Under the pieces are notes generated by a model. It was given only the letters and a program-made list of their open reading frames with translations, was not told the DNA's origin and searched no databases. Shown in pieces: positions 1 to 12,583 of a DNA stretch of 64,000 nt (its first letter is position 1; each line of letters starts with the position of its first letter). The position numbers and the translations under genes are program-made. The DNA comes from Megascapheus bottae (Eukaryota; Chordata; Mammalia; Rodentia; Geomyidae): NCBI GenBank assembly GCA_024803745.1, contig JANJXV010000010.1, positions 27,890,525-27,954,524 of the forward strand, given 5' to 3'.

Positions 1-912
1 TAATACTAAACAAGATTATAATTTTTTAGATATAACCAACTTAGACCGTTTTAGTTGGCTGACAATAGATGTTCACTTTTTTAGATAGGTAATATCACTC
101 TCTCTTTCTTTTTGTGCACTCACATACAAATCTAATACAACCACAGATTACCAATTTATGACCAAAACAATAATCCCCTCAATCCAATCTCTATTGGATA
201 TAGAATATAATTGAACACTTAGATACACAGCATTGCTCAACAACCATCAAATGTAGATCCATGCATTTTAAGAGTGAAGAGTGACCAGAGGACCAGAGAT
301 AGAAAAATAATATAAAAGACGACAAGGGAGGTAGGAAAGAATACTGAAGGAGTGTAAGATTACTATAGTAATGAAGAAAAGGTGTCGTGTAAGCATAACT
401 GGCTTAAGGTGATAGACAGGTAGAATATTTGAGTAGAAAGTTTAGATGAACTTAGATAAAACTTATGAAAATAAGAAGAGTGATCAGAAGAATATATAGA
501 GAAAAGAGGGAGGTAGATATAAGAGATTTCAATGATACAAATTTTAAAAAGAAAAAAGAAAAAAATAACAAAATAAAAGAAAACAGAACACAGACACACA
601 CACAAAAAAAAAAAGAAAAGAAAAGGTGGGGGGAGATTCCTCACTATTGTGAGTTCTTACACAAGAGATACTAGGGTTGAGAACCATGAGTTAAAAAAGC
701 AGGTGACTGTATCAATATAAATATCATTTTTATTCAGACTGTACCCAGAGCTGTCACTGTGATTCTAGGAACGACCACAGTTACAGAAGTAATGTGGGAA
801 AAGAGAGGAGAAAAAAAAAAGGAATGAATCATAACATTAGAAAAAAATGTGTAGGTAAAATGGCAAAGAGAAAATAAGAACACCTAAACATACAAATGAA
901 AAGGGGTAGAAG

Positions 913-916
<4 letters not shown>

Positions 917-958
<42 letters not shown>
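917..958. repeat. (AT)n microsatellite in L1 5' UTR
   Basis: About 21 uninterrupted AT units. A T8 run (972-979) followed by a G9 run (980-988) lies just to the right. The open frames across it encode only IYIYIY repeats and are not genes. Confidence 0.95.
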
Positions 959-960
<2 letters not shown>

Positions 961-1246
961 TATTCTTCAGGTTTTTTTTGGGGGGGGGCAGGATAGGAAA
1001 TTTGTGTCTCCACTAAATTCGGCATCTGTCTGCAACTGGCGGGCCTGTGCTGCTGTGAAGTGCTGTCTGCTCTGCCACTGGCAGGGCTCCATGCTGTCTT
1101 CTTGCACCGGTATTCCGCCTTTTTCCTCTCTGAGATCTCCGTGGCGCTAAAGCTTACTTAGGATCAATTTTTGGTAAAGAACTGTCCCTTACACTGCCAG
1201 AACTTGAATCTTGGAGGGAGCTCAGAACAACTCACACTGAACCGCT

Positions 1247-1254
1247 GCCATCTT
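1247..1254 (-). promoter_or_regulatory. YY1-type site at the L1 5' end
   Basis: GCCATCTT on the plus strand reads AAGATGGC on the element strand, about 15 bases inside the inferred start of the L1. YY1 sites at this place set the transcription start in human L1. Function here is inferred from position and motif only. Confidence 0.5.
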
Positions 1255-1889
1255 CCCCCGATCTCCAGACATAATCAAAAAAATGATTCTTTAATCAGTG
1301 TTTTAGTCCCCCCCTCTCTCCATCACTGTTCCTTCAAATTGGTCAAATATAGACAGTAACATTGACAATATGCTGTATCATTTGCTGATATTTGATCTAC
1401 AGCTTTGACCCCACACTCAACTGTATCATTTACGTAATCACCTAGAGTAGTAAACATCAAACACATCACTTTTATCAAACCAAATAGGTAGGATTATTAT
1501 AGAACTATGAACTTGCCTTTTGCACAATGAAGCTATACAAAAATGTATTAAGTTTTGTTATCAATAACATAAACACCCTTATTTTTACTATTATATTACA
1601 CTCAGATATTTGTAAGTTGTACAGACTGATTTTCAGGTTTGTAATTCTCTTCTGTTTTATATACATATTTGACATGTGGGTTGAATAACTATGTGAATTC
1701 TCAGGATGCCAAGTGTGTATCAGAAGCAGAAAGAAGAAATCCTTAGAATTATATTGTATTTCATCTAAAGATAAGAAATGATCATTAGAACAGTGTTGTT
1801 AGCAAAAGAATGTGGAACGTAACAGAGCACAGTAACATGTTCAATTGGAAGATTATTTGATTTATGAAATGATATTAAGAAAAATTCTA

Positions 1890-2000
1890 TTGGGTGGTGG
1901 CTTAGAACCAGAGTCACAGCTCTCAGGAAGCTGAGGAAGCAGGATTGATTCTTCTACTTCAGTCAGGGATATTTAGTGGGAAACCTGTTTTACTGTCCCA
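1890..2000 (+). mobile_element. degenerate B1/7SL-like SINE fragment
   Basis: The order GGGTGGTGGCTTAGAACC, then CTCAGGAAGCTGAGGAAGCAGGA, then GGGAAACCTGTTTTACTGTC follows the 7SL-derived monomer plan (GGTGGTGGC, AGGCTGAGGCAGGA, ACCCTGTCTC). It is old and diverged. Confidence 0.5.
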
Positions 2001-3387
2001 AAAAAGAAAGATATTTTACTGAATGGTATCTATTCAAATATTTACAACAGATATCTATTTGAAGTATTGGATGGATTGGAGGTGTGGATCCATTGATGCT
2101 AGGCAATGAACCAAAATAGCAGGTACCCAGTTTTAGTTTCTGTCTCACGCCTTCTAAAAAAGAAAAAAAGAAATGCTAGAATAGTGCATTTGTAAATATA
2201 TGCTTGCTTCAAATACCGTTACATTTGGTTCACTAGTGACTTATTTCTGCATATGTAATTTTAAATATTAGAGATTATATTTGGTATACAGAGCATACTA
2301 CCCTATTGTATAGGACCTTATGACTTTAGTACATGTATACTAGTATATCTCAGTTGGTAGTTTCTGTGAAGAAATAAAAAATTGAAACAACTTATGGTGA
2401 AAGTCGATTGCATATATCCTTTAGTTTTGATTGACCTTTAAGTCTGATGTATTTTTCTGTGGCTGAACTAATATCAATGCTAAACTTTTGGAGAAACAAA
2501 ATTCATTTAGGAACAACTGTTAGAATGATAAAAATGACAACTATGACTATGTTTGAATACTGTTCTATAGCAATTTTTAGTAAAAATACCAATTCATTCT
2601 TCACAGGAGTGGGAAGAACAGAAGTACTAATTATGTTCTAGATATCTACCAATATAAGTAGCACTTACAAAATAGTGTATTACATACGTCTGAAAAACGA
2701 CACCTTTCAAACAAAGTTTTACAAAATAAAGACTGTGAAAATCAGCATTTGGAGAATGCTAGAATTGACCAAAGACCTATTAAAATTCTGTAAAACATTT
2801 ACTCAGAATCTAAACCTAAAATAGAAAAATTCCAAATGGAGCCTTGGAAGGATAAGTGGCTTTAAGGATTTTTTCCTACCTGCATCCACTTCTGGTAATA
2901 ATACTGTGGTCTTGACAAAACACAAGCTCTATTATCATCGCAGGTGAGAAACCAGCATGATACAAGTAAAGATGAGAAACATGAGAAATAAAGATAATCA
3001 GCAGACCACAAAGAGACTGTTACATTTGCTGTCAATTGATCTTTTAAAAAGTCAGGATGCCAAGACAGTCAAGATATTTTAATGAGAGGAAAAGGAATCA
3101 TTCACCATTTGGGAAAAGTGGATAACCACATGAAGAATGATATTGGATCCATTCACCACACTTGACATTTGCATAATGGAAAATGACTCATTGTTGTAAG
3201 TGTAAGAATTTCAAAGATGAAAATCTTAGATTGCAGATTTAAAAGCCTTTGTGAATTTGTGTTGCACAATGTATTCTTAGGTATAATTTAAAAGTACGAA
3301 TAAAAATAAGATTGTTTGAGGAAGTAAGCTAGCTTAATCAAAATATTTTGTGTGTGCTTCAAGGAACAAGTTTAGAAAGTGGAAACA

Positions 3388-3540
3388 AAGCCAGACACAG
3401 TGACACCTATAATTCCAGTTGCTCCATAAGTGGAAACTGGCAGGATTTTCATTGGAAAGTAGCCACAGCAAACAGTCAGTGACATCCAATCTCAGCAAGC
3501 AAGCTGGGGATGATGGATTTCTAGCCACTGTAGAGACAGA
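3388..3540 (+). mobile_element. degenerate 7SL-like SINE fragment
   Basis: GCCAGACACAGTGACACCTA followed by TAATTCCAG resembles the start of a 7SL-derived SINE (GCCAGGCGTGGTGGC, then TAATCCCAG). Downstream similarity is weak. Confidence 0.4.
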
Positions 3541-4682
3541 TAGGAAGCTTACGGTATATTGATAACTTACATAGTATAAGAATGTAAACAGATTGGAATG
3601 GTAAAATATTGTTGCAAGGATTGAGAATGATATAGCTATATGGGAAAACATTAGTACAGTAAATTAAATTATTTGCCAGAGAGGATGCATGGGATACAAT
3701 AACTACTCTGTCAGTATCTATTCCAGCTAATTTAAGATCGACACAAATTCTTGTATATCAGTGTCTTCAGAGCCATGATTCATTATGAATAACAGTAAAA
3801 GCACAAATATCCATCCAACTGTTCAATAAAATATTGTTTCAGTGTTCTATAAAATAGAAAAGCATTTGTCCATAAAAATGAAAGAAAAAATTAAAACATT
3901 GAAATATGGATGAACCATAAGGATTAGTATTTACAAAAGAAAAAAGTCAGTTAATAAAATCACAAATCTTATAAAATGTCATGCATTTCATAAGATAAGA
4001 TAGTGAGACAACTGATTTGAAATGTCCAGAAAATGCAAATCTATAGAACATTTGCAGATGAGTGATTGATATGGATTGCTGAATGACTGTCATTAGATAT
4101 GGCTGCCTCTTGAATAATGCATACTGTTCAAATTTGAGAAAATGAGGGCTGCATTTAATATAAAAATGCTCAATTACACATTTTAACTGTATTTGTTTTA
4201 TGGTGGAATTACACATTTTTTCTTTAATTTGCTAAATTTCTAGACTATAAGAGTTGTTACTAATTTTGTAAGTAAAGCATATTTGGAAAAAAATCTGTAA
4301 AATAGATCATTCTAACACACTGATTTTATTTGACACTAAGGAACTAAGACGTGCAGCAAGTGTTCCCTGTTCTATCAAAAAGGACTTATACTCTTCCCTA
4401 TCATTCTCACTTCTGACTTACCAAGCAATTCTCAGTCTTTGTCCTTAACTATCACTGCAAGTTGATTATGCTGGAGTTTAATTTATAAACTCACTGATAA
4501 GGTTTGTGTATATTAAAACTGGATATAAAACTATTTTCCTGTGCTTAGCAGAAAGAGAAAAAGGAAAAAAATCTCATTTTCTGTTTTCATCTCAATTTAA
4601 AAATCAGCCTTTTAAGACAAATGTAATATGTAATTGCTTTTTCTTAGTTAGAATATCTAAAATAGCTAACAAGAAAAAGCAG

Positions 4683-5068
4683 TGTTGTCCAATGCAGGAG
4701 CCAGCCAGCAGCAAATTGGGATTCCTGAAATAGGGGGCAGGGACTAGGAAAAAATAGAAGAGAGACAAACAGATGGGGTTCGGGAGGGCTACAGCCCAAA
4801 TTAGCAGCCACAGCTTAAGAAGACTGTAGCCCAAGACTGTAGCCCAGTTTATTTCAAGTTCTGACCTTAAATACACTTCTTTAAACTAGGGAACTGCCAG
4901 GGCCTACATTCGTACAAAGAGTACCAAGTCTCAAACAGGTTAAAAGAGAAGTGATTGACACAGCCCAAAATCATGATAAGAGCTTACTTCCTTGTGTTCT
5001 CAATTGTGCGGGTCCAAGGTCACTGACCCCACAGTCACGGTCACTGACCCCACAGTTGGTCCCCAACA
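4683..5068 (-). mobile_element. 3' LTR of a class II (betaretrovirus-like) ERV
   Basis: The LTR reads on the minus strand from 5068 to 4683. Its ends are TGTTG...CAACA, a perfect 5-bp terminal inverted repeat with the canonical TG/CA. A purine-rich tract adjoins the 5' end and env lies upstream, which identifies it as the 3' LTR. A TATTTAA box (plus-strand 4867-4873) and an AATAAA signal (4848-4853) lie close together, an arrangement that class II LTRs can show. The U3 part has an 18-bp direct repeat (5018-5056), and a 13-bp unit is repeated at about 4820-4845. It is about 386 bp long, within the usual range. The flanking duplication cannot be checked because no 5' LTR is recognised. Confidence 0.75.
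5018..5056. promoter_or_regulatory. tandem GGTCAcTGACC palindromes in LTR U3
   Basis: The 18-bp unit GGTCACTGACCCCACAGT occurs at 5018-5035 and again at 5039-5056. Each copy contains GGTCA-C-TGACC, an inverted pair of nuclear-receptor half-sites with a 1-base spacer; the first is preceded by A, giving AGGTCA. IR1 elements are a known nuclear-receptor binding geometry. Use as an enhancer here is inference. Confidence 0.45.
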
Positions 5069-5083
5069 TTTCCCCCATCTTTA
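5069..5083 (-). other. polypurine tract next to the 3' LTR
   Basis: On the minus strand the bases just before the LTR read AAAGATGGGGGAAA and then TGTTGGGG. A polypurine tract touching the LTR is the plus-strand primer site of retroviruses. It fixes the internal edge of the LTR. Confidence 0.75.
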
Positions 5084-5192
5084 TTTTTAAAAGATACGAC
5101 CCTCCTGTCTTAGGTTGGGTGGATCGCTGACTCTGCCTTACCCATCATGGGGAATTTCTTCAGATCAAGCTGAAGGCCCTGTCTTAGGTTGG

Positions 5193-5849
5193 TCAGAGCA
5201 CATCCCCTCTTACCCGTCTTTGACTGTGATTCCTCTCGGGGAGGATCTCATCCATCCGGGGCTTAGATCTGTGGAGTTGTCCTGCAAGGTTTAACAATGA
5301 ATTTTGCAAAATCTTTGCCACACAAGGCAGGCAAATAATAATTATTATAAGCAACATTCCTGGACCAACAAAGGTCATCAGCAAGCCTTTTAGGTTATGA
5401 AGGCCCTGTGTCAAGGCAACAGTGGCAGCTGAAGCAATAGTTGCTAAGGAAATAAAAGCTAGAATACCTGCTACTATTAATCCAATAAACCTCCTAGGGC
5501 TCATTAGGTCTTTCAATAGTTGTAAAATCAAGATACCAGAATGTTCATACCAGGGCACAGACATATTTACAGGTAACATAATCAAAGGTGGTTGTTTAAC
5601 AGTAATAACAGAGGTAGCTAATCCACTATACATACAATTTGTAAAAGAACAATTATCACATGTTACATTAAATTGTATAGAATCAATGGATATGTTAAAA
5701 GGTCCATACATAATAGCAAAAGGAGGAGAAACACAGCTCTTAATGTTCTTTTGATAGGAGGAGCTGGGTAGAATTGGCTCCTGACCACTCTAGTAGCTGT
5801 GAGGAAGTCCCAGTAATACTGGTGATAAAAGGTTGATCATGTCTGCCCT
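5193..5849 (-). pseudogene. env: ERV env remnant, transmembrane-subunit part
   Basis: A minus-strand frame that is open for 172 codons (5711-5193) encodes the end of a betaretrovirus-like Env. In order it shows a Cys-rich stretch (CDNCSF...NCMYSG), the region before subunit cleavage, a hydrophobic Gly/Ala-rich fusion-peptide-like segment after SPRR (about residues 70-100), a strongly hydrophobic anchor (LLIIIIICLPC, about residues 117-130) and a polar tail. The fusion-peptide-like and anchor segments are almost adjacent, so most of the ectodomain of the subunit (heptad repeats, CX6CC loop) is absent. Upstream the same frame continues with a PPFAIM motif typical of this region, but an in-frame TAG lies at 5790-5792. 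It is a dead relic. It could be a recombined variant rather than a simple deletion. Confidence 0.75.
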
Positions 5850-6240
5850 TCACAGGGTAGAGTTCGCCTGTGGATTCCACCACTTGAGTTGTATTGACAC
5901 ACCAGGGATGGAGACACATCTTGGGATGGAGTCATTGTCCTGAAGTTTAAAGCACAGTGGGGTGCTGATCCCAGAAGCAGATAATCTACCTGTTTGAATG
6001 TGTTGAATAAACGAATCAGGAGCAGTCCCATATGCTGATCAGTTGACATGCATGAATAACTCAGGTCCTTCCCACAACACAGGATGCACCACTGGAGGGT
6101 CGGGGATGTTGGCCCAGTGAGTCGCTGCTTGGATGGCCACTGTCACTCTCCACAATCTGAACACAGCGTTCAGGCAGCCAGTGGGCATCATTTTCTTCCT
6201 GTGAAAATACACATACATGTCCTCGACGCCATATTAGAAT
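5850..6240 (-). pseudogene. env: ERV env remnant, surface-subunit part
   Basis: The same minus-strand frame continues upstream. It contains THWANIPDPPVVHPVLW, which fits the surface-subunit pattern of class II Env proteins (Y/WxP-PP-ax-VxW). In-frame TGA codons lie at 5850-5852 and 6039-6041, so the frame cannot be translated through. Similarity fades to the right of about 6240. No leader, pol, pro, gag or 5' LTR is recognised, so the provirus is truncated at its 5' side. Confidence 0.6.
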
Positions 6241-7680
6241 GGGATCGGTTCATCTTAAGTCACCTTATCAATCCTTCTCTTCCATTTTCACTTTTGAGTT
6301 GTGAGGTACATGTTTCTTATTAAAATGAAATTATACCTTATGAAAAGTGATAATATTTTACTAGTCTACACAAATCTTAAATCCTGACTGTTTCATCTGC
6401 TATTATATATATCCTTTCTTATTTTCAATTGTAAGCTTCTCTTTCAATGTGCTTCCTTTCAGTTTGATTCTCATGGAATCTCTTCTGAAGGAATCACAGC
6501 AAGTAAATTTTCTGTGCCCATGTATGTTAAAAATATATATTTGTTCTAACTATATTTATTGACATTTTCAGATACTAAAATCATAGTTAAGAATCAATTT
6601 TATTTCCCTGAGACTGTAAAGCTAATAACACTGTATTGTCCTCTAGTACCTCACATTCCCTCATGCCTTAATTACTTGTTATTTTGTTGTTCTGAGTCAC
6701 AGAGTGAACACCAGCATATGTTTTTTGCAAAAGAGAAATGGTAAATATTTTAGGTTTTGCACACTGCATGATCTCAACCCCAGTCATTGTAGTTACAGTG
6801 CTAACACAGGAATAGAGATGATGTAAAAGAAAGCAAATGGATTGGGCTGAGTTCCAGTAAAACTATTTATAGAGAATAAATTTGAATATCATATAATTTC
6901 CAACTGACACATATTCTTGCTTTTTCAACAATTATAGCAACAGCTTTTAGACCATACAAAAATCCCAGGAAAGGGATTCTATTAGACTCCTAGGAAGTAA
7001 TTTATAGTTTAGTATTTTACGTATTTCTTTGTGATACCTATAAGAAAAAAATATAGTGCCATAGTCTACATCCCAATTCGTCTGTTAATTATCATAGAAG
7101 ACATAATGAGTTCACAACAAAGATCTCCCCAAATGGAAAATTGCTTGTTTTCTTGATCTTAAGTTAGAATGAATCTAACCTAAGATGTTAAATTCTTAAG
7201 CTAAAACATTCATCAAAAACTTCATTAAATTACTCAACTACTGTCAGCCCACTTTTCAGCAAAAAAGCCCATATCTGATGAACAGGCCTGAGTCCCACCA
7301 TAACAGGATGCCCCTGTCCATCTTTGAGATGGACCAACTGCCAAGTTGGTCTACTAGCCTGCTCTAAAAACCTCTGGTTCTTGAAGTTCAATATTCTTTT
7401 TGCTAATGACAAACTAAATGTCACCCTGAACCATTTTTTTCTTCACTTCACTGTTGTGGCATTCTTCCAATTCCTGCTTTCACGGTTTTATTGCAGAACA
7501 ATTGAAGAAAGGCTGGATTGCATGTATCTGTATTTATGTAGACACAATGAAGAACAACAATAAAAAAATTTAGAGTTCTTTGATGGACCTTAAAGTTGAT
7601 TTTGGCAGTTAGGACAACTAATTTATTACAATTAAGACAGGATATAATGGTGCCTTACATTCCAAGAAGGAATACTGTTT
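6241..7680. other. unique AT-rich DNA, no gene seen
   Basis: There is no gene, clear SINE or L1 similarity here. A short perfect hairpin (8-bp arms, 4-base loop) lies at 7332-7351. Confidence 0.5.
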
Positions 7681-7693
7681 AAGAATTTTCTTC
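7681..7693. repeat. left TSD of composite L1 insertion
   Basis: AAGAATTTTCTTC here is repeated exactly at 9341-9353. This copy directly precedes the T-rich 3' end of an antisense L1. Confidence 0.7.
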
Positions 7694-7891
7694 TTTTTTC
7701 ATATATTTTTACTGTAATTAATAGAAGGGTTACATTATATTCACCAGGTAGAAGGTACATTACTTCACAAATATTGATAGCCTTTTTCATGTCATGGTCC
7801 ACATTTTCCTCTCTCCTCCCCCCCTGCTCATCTTGATTTCCCCCCTTCCCTCTCAAAAGAGATGAGAGATAGTACACTAAAGACAACAATC

Positions 7892-7935
<44 letters not shown>

Positions 7936-8483
7936 TTTTGTTTCTATATCCTGGAGGTCCTTACATTTAGCATCATATTGTATGGCCTTTTTTATCTCGA
8001 TTGTGTTATATTGTGAATCTCTGCTAAGAGAGTCCAAGGTTCCTACTGATTATGACAAATGAGGGAAACCATTGAGCCTATGTTCCTTTGAGTCTGCCAT
8101 ATTGCTTTCCATAATGGTTGAATGAGTTTGCACTCCCATTAACAGTGTAGTAGTGATCCCTCCTGGCCACATCCCGTCCAGCAATTTTATTAGATTTCTT
8201 AATCCTGGCCATTCTAGCTGGAGTGCGGTGGAATCTTAAGAGTTGGTTTGATTTGCATTTCTTTTATGGCCAGAGATGACCAGCATTTCTTCATGTGCCT
8301 ATAGGACATTGTTATTTCTTCTTCAAAGGAGACTCTCTTTAACTCTTTGGCCCATTTTTTAATTGGATGGTTGATTCTTTGGAGATTAGTTTGGGAGTGA
8401 TTCATTTATTTTAGCTGTTGATATGTTTTAGATATGAGGCCTTTGTTTGTTGTATGGTTAGTGTAGATTTTCTCCTACTCTGT
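7694..8483 (-). mobile_element. L1 3' portion, antisense, internally deleted
   Basis: It starts with an L1 3' UTR (a T-rich end, then the GTAATTAATAGAAGGGTTAC motif shared with other copies here) and runs into the C-terminal part of ORF2. Similarity jumps at about 8093: the sequence matching 33570 is followed by that matching 33885, so about 300 bp of ORF2 are missing. A (TA)n tract has expanded in the 3' UTR (7894-7933). Confidence 0.85.
7894..7933. repeat. (TA)n microsatellite inside L1 3' UTR
   Basis: About 20 TA units lie between two stretches that are adjacent in other L1 copies (ending AACAATCATT and starting ATGGCTTTTG). The tract grew in or after the L1. Confidence 0.9.
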
Positions 8484-8878
8484 AGGCTTTCTTTTTTCCC
8501 ATATATTTTTTATTGTAATTAATAGAGGGGTTACATTTTATTCACCAGATACAAGGTGCATTACTTCACAAATATTGATAGCCTTTCTCATGTCTTGGTC
8601 CTATTTTCCCTTCTCGCGCCCCCTCCCCTCATCTTGTTTTCTCCTCTTCCCTATCTGATTTCAAATAATCAAATGCGCATATATAAAATATATCATATAA
8701 AAAGGCAAATTACTGCAACAACATGAGATAACTAAGGGACAGCAAAAGACATGAGAGATAACATAGTATATTAAAAACAACAATCACTCCTTATATGGCT
8801 TTTGTTTCTATATCCTGGAGGTCCTTTCATTTAGTGTCATACTACATGGCCTTATATATATAAGTTTTGTTCTATTGC
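8484..8878 (-). mobile_element. second L1 3' UTR, antisense, joined end to end
   Basis: A second copy of the same L1 3' UTR begins exactly where the first L1 piece stops, with a T-rich 3' end and the motif TTGTAATTAATAGAGGGGTT. It covers only the UTR and stops at about 8878. No separate TSD is seen at its two edges. Confidence 0.8.
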
Positions 8879-9340
8879 TTGAAACTTTTGTTAATAAGGA
8901 CCTAGAAACACAGCAAATCATAGAAAGTCTGGATAAGTGGGACTGCAATAGACTGCAGAGCTTCTGTATGGAAACTAACTAGAAAGCCTACAGCACAGGA
9001 GAAGATCTTCACTAACCATACAACATATAAAGGCTTCATAACTAAAATATATCAACAGCTCAAAAAATTGAATCACTCTCAAACTAATCTCCAAAGAAAC
9101 AACCATCCCATTAAAAGATGGGCTAAAGACTTAAAGAGAGTCTTCTCAGAAGAAATGCTCGACATCTCTGGCCATAAAAGAAATGCAAATCAAACCTACT
9201 CCAGTTAGAATGGCCAGGATCAAGAAATCTAATAACAACAGGTGCTGGAGGGGATGTGGCCAGGAGGGATCACTACTACACTGTTGGTGGGATTGCAGAC
9301 TCATTCAACCACTATGGAGAGCAGTATGGCAGTTCCTCAA
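8879..9340 (+). mobile_element. L1 ORF2 C-terminal fragment, sense (inverted part)
   Basis: Plus-strand sequence equals the ORF2 region from the NKDLE/LDKWD block to the C-terminal Cys motif ([18 protein letters not shown]) and stops after CCTCAAAA at about 9342, where other copies continue. The second TSD begins at this point. It is the inverted 5' part of the composite insertion. Confidence 0.8.
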
Positions 9341-9353
9341 AAGAATTTTCTTC
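9341..9353. repeat. right TSD of composite L1 insertion
   Basis: An exact 13-bp match to 7681-7693, placed where L1 similarity ends. Confidence 0.7.
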
Positions 9354-11444
9354 ATATATGATGGTGGTGGAAATGTTACTACTTAAGAAAATGGCACACA
9401 TACACAAAAACCCCTCAGATCATACATATGGCAGTAAAACCAGCAAAATTATTTCATGTTTACTTTATCATATATATCTTTTGAGGATCTCTGATCACAT
9501 TGCTCTTATGTAAATGATGTGTTTGTAAACTGTGAAATATATATGTATCTCCTTTTTGAAATATTGAACTTCCAACTGATATGACCAAATATAGATGCAT
9601 ACATATATGTTATTAATATGAATATGTGTATGCATATATATAGCTAATACTTACTATGACTCATCCTATAAGTGCCCAGGAAATTTTTTTAATCACTTAA
9701 TCAGCTTATTAAATTAGCTGGATAGTCATGAGTGTTCATCTAAATCTCCTCATGGAAATATTTGACCAACGTCAGGGGTATAACTCATTACTATTTCCTA
9801 TAGTATAATTCGAGAGATGGTATTCAGCAATTTTCCAACAAAAGGGGCTTCCTACCAATTCCAGAGTAACAGTTAAGAAGGATATTTTTTCATCATATTC
9901 GCACACTTTCTGGATAGATTGAAATGGGTAGTCATTCATTCCCTAGTTTACTTGGAATATGCATGCAGTGACCCTTGTTTCCCATACCTACAAAAATGAG
10001 ATCATCTTAATGAGCCTCCAGAGATAGCAAAGGGAGTAAAAAAATGTATACTGGGACGTCATTTAAGAGGTAAGAGCCAGCAGACAAGCACAGGGAAAAC
10101 ATACTACTGCAGCTCTGAATTGGATTCTATAAGGTTAGTTTGGATACTGATGATTGGTTCTCTTCTTTACTGTGGATTTTGTGGATTGCTGTTTTTCCCC
10201 CCTCAAGACACAGTGAACATGGTTTAGATTCTGCACAGGAGTAAATCCTGTACTTGTTGTTCAGTCTGTCCTGCATTTTATCTGGCTCTTGGTATTTTGT
10301 TCCCTGGGGATGGCTTCCTCCATACAAATCACTTGTCACCTGTAAAATGATAGAAATATCAGTTTATGATACATTGGTTCCTATGAATACTGAATCTTCC
10401 CCAAAAGACAGATAAAACACAGTAGCAGAGCGTGCATTTTGTATCAATTAATAACTGTGATTAGGTTTGTGTGTTGCTGAAATAAATTTCATTCCTGATG
10501 AAAGCAGGGATGTCACTTTTAATGGGACTTATTTTCTTCCACAAGTCTTAATTAAAAATATAGGAGATTGCTTTTCTTTTGCTAGCACAGACATTTCAGG
10601 TTTCTTATCTTGGCTGCACAAAGTGAAATATAATGCCGTGGATTCATTCTGTAGACAGAGAACTAATGCTAGAAGCCTTTTGGGGAGTCAGTTTAAGAAT
10701 TGTACATACATGGTGATTACTCTTAATCTTTCTTGATGCTTGATTCACTCATAAAATAAAAGGCAGTTGTTGCTCTGAATTGTACTTGTGGAAAAACAGA
10801 GTAGCTAGGTGGCTTGCTTTAAAGTGACTTTTTAATGCAGAGACAGGGATTGGTTTCAAACAGAAGAGAATCAATTCTGGCACTGTAAGCTGTTATTGAA
10901 AGGTAGGACACATTTTATAAATGATGAAGTATTGCAGTGGGGAATTACTGAATTCATGTGAGAACAGTGCAGAGACACAGATAAGGAGACCATATTGATT
11001 GCACTCAGGGCTCAATCTTTGCATCACAGTGATCCAAATTTGTATCAGATTGTTTTGACTCAGCTCTGAAGCTTACCTTTATGCCTGCTCATGTGGCTAG
11101 GCCTTTTTTGTTTTAATATTCTTAAAAGGCCTTTTTATATTATCTTATTTAACATTTATAATGAGTAGGTGTACCTAGTTGATAGTAAAAGAATAATGTC
11201 TTGCTCAAAAGAAATACACTAACTTCATATTGTAGATGCTCCACATCGATTTTTCTTACTGTCTAGAACTCAGACCCCACAGCATAGCAGAAGAGATACC
11301 CCATAGAATTATTTTATTCAAATTCTTTCAAGCTCTTTTGTGGAAATGCAGGAATCCAAGAATTAACTGTGAAAATGGGATACTTTCAAAAGTTAATGCA
11401 GCCTTTGCATCTTGTTGAGATTATTCTGAATTTGGTGGACATTC

Positions 11445-11449
<5 letters not shown>
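9354..11449. other. unique DNA, no gene seen
   Basis: No supported coding region. The longest frame (89 codons from 10467) has no recognisable domain. An AT-rich patch lies at about 9530-9650. Confidence 0.5.

Positions 11450-11502
<53 letters not shown>
11450..11502. repeat. (TC)n microsatellite
   Basis: About 26 uninterrupted TC/CT units. This is a polypyrimidine strand with mirror symmetry, so it is triplex (H-DNA) capable. Confidence 0.95.
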
Positions 11503-11508
<6 letters not shown>

Positions 11509-12023
11509 TTAAACTACATTATAAAATGGTTTAATTCTTGACTTTGGGGAGAAATTTGACTAGATATATATATGCAAAAATATCATGTGTTCAAGTTGTT
11601 TTTCCAAGATATGTCGGAAAGTTTATTTTGTGCCCAGCATGGATAATCAAGTTATTTTATGACACCAGAGGTCAAAAAAGAAAAATAGAACAATGAAACC
11701 TACTGACATTGGTTGTAGAAGGAAGGAAGAGATAAGATAGAGTGAGGTAAGGATATCAGTGGTAAGAGGACATTGTATTCCCATGTGAAGCTATCATAAG
11801 TACTACCCCTGTACAATTAATATATGCTAGTACAAATCTTTTTAAAATTTATACAAATCCTTTGAAGAGAACTTGTAAACTTGCACAGTTAGTCAGACCT
11901 GGGATAATTCATATACAAAATCTATAACAGGAATATTAAAAGCAGCATAGTTATACTAAATAATTATACAATTGTATATATATGTATTACTTTCTGTACT
12001 ATAAGCAATCTCTTCTCCCATTT
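11503..12023. other. unique AT-rich DNA
   Basis: Nothing recognisable. Confidence 0.5.
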
Positions 12024-12041
12024 AAGAATCTATACTTATCT

Positions 12042-12235
12042 ATGTTTCGTCTTTGGAGGAACTAGCATACTGCTTTCCAGAGTACCTGAACTAGTTTACT
12101 TTCCCACCAACAGTATAGTACTGATCCCTTTTGGCCACATCGCTGCCAACATCTGTTGTTACTAGAGTTCTTGATAATGGCTATTCTAACTGGGGTAAGG
12201 TGATATCTCAATGTTGTATTAATTTGCAATGCAAA
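12042..12235 (-). mobile_element. inverted 5' part of an old L1 (ORF2 C-terminus)
   Basis: The minus-strand frame reads HLTPVRIAIIKNSSNNRCWQ and on through the ORF2 C-terminal Cys motif to SKLVQVLWKAV. The orientation flips at about 12236. Confidence 0.75.
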
Positions 12236-12583
12236 TAAGAAGGAAATGGAAAGACTTGGGAAAAATTGTATTAAGTTAAGTAAGCCAGATCCAAGGAAAA
12301 GCAGATTGCATGTCTTTTCTTTATTTGTCATAACTAGTCAAGTTATTCTTGACAGGGTTTTTCAGTAACTGAATTGCTAAATAGATAGGGCCAGTAATAA
12401 TGAAGCTTGTAAACATGAACTCCAAGAATGAACTAATGCAATATTATACTCATTCAACACCATTTTGGAAATGAATTTTACAACTTGTGAGGGAGGAGGT
12501 GTAAGAGGGAGAAAAAGAAGGATGGGGTAATGGTATTTACAAACAACTGTACTCATTACCTTAATCATGTAACTCTATCTCCC

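Larger units (their letters stand above)
1..1268 (-). mobile_element. L1 5' UTR (copy A), body off the left edge
   Basis: Bases 1 to about 465 align by eye with 38627 to about 39022, the sequence just upstream of ORF1 in the near full-length L1 of this window, in the same orientation. By that alignment ORF1 of this copy would start about 18 bases left of the window. From about 990 to 1260 the sequence becomes GC-richer, and it ends with an AAGATGGC box on the minus strand, as is usual at the 5' end of mammalian L1s. The element therefore looks like an L1 complete at its 5' end and about 1.27 kb from ORF1. An (AT)n tract and a T/G homopolymer lie inside it. The exact right edge and the TSD cannot be set because the 3' end is missing. 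Confidence 0.8.
1269..4682. other. unique AT-rich DNA with two SINE relics
   Basis: No long open frame, splice-flanked exon or RNA gene is visible. The stretch holds two degenerate 7SL/B1-like relics (about 1890-2000 and 3388-3540), listed separately. The rest looks like unique intergenic sequence. Confidence 0.6.
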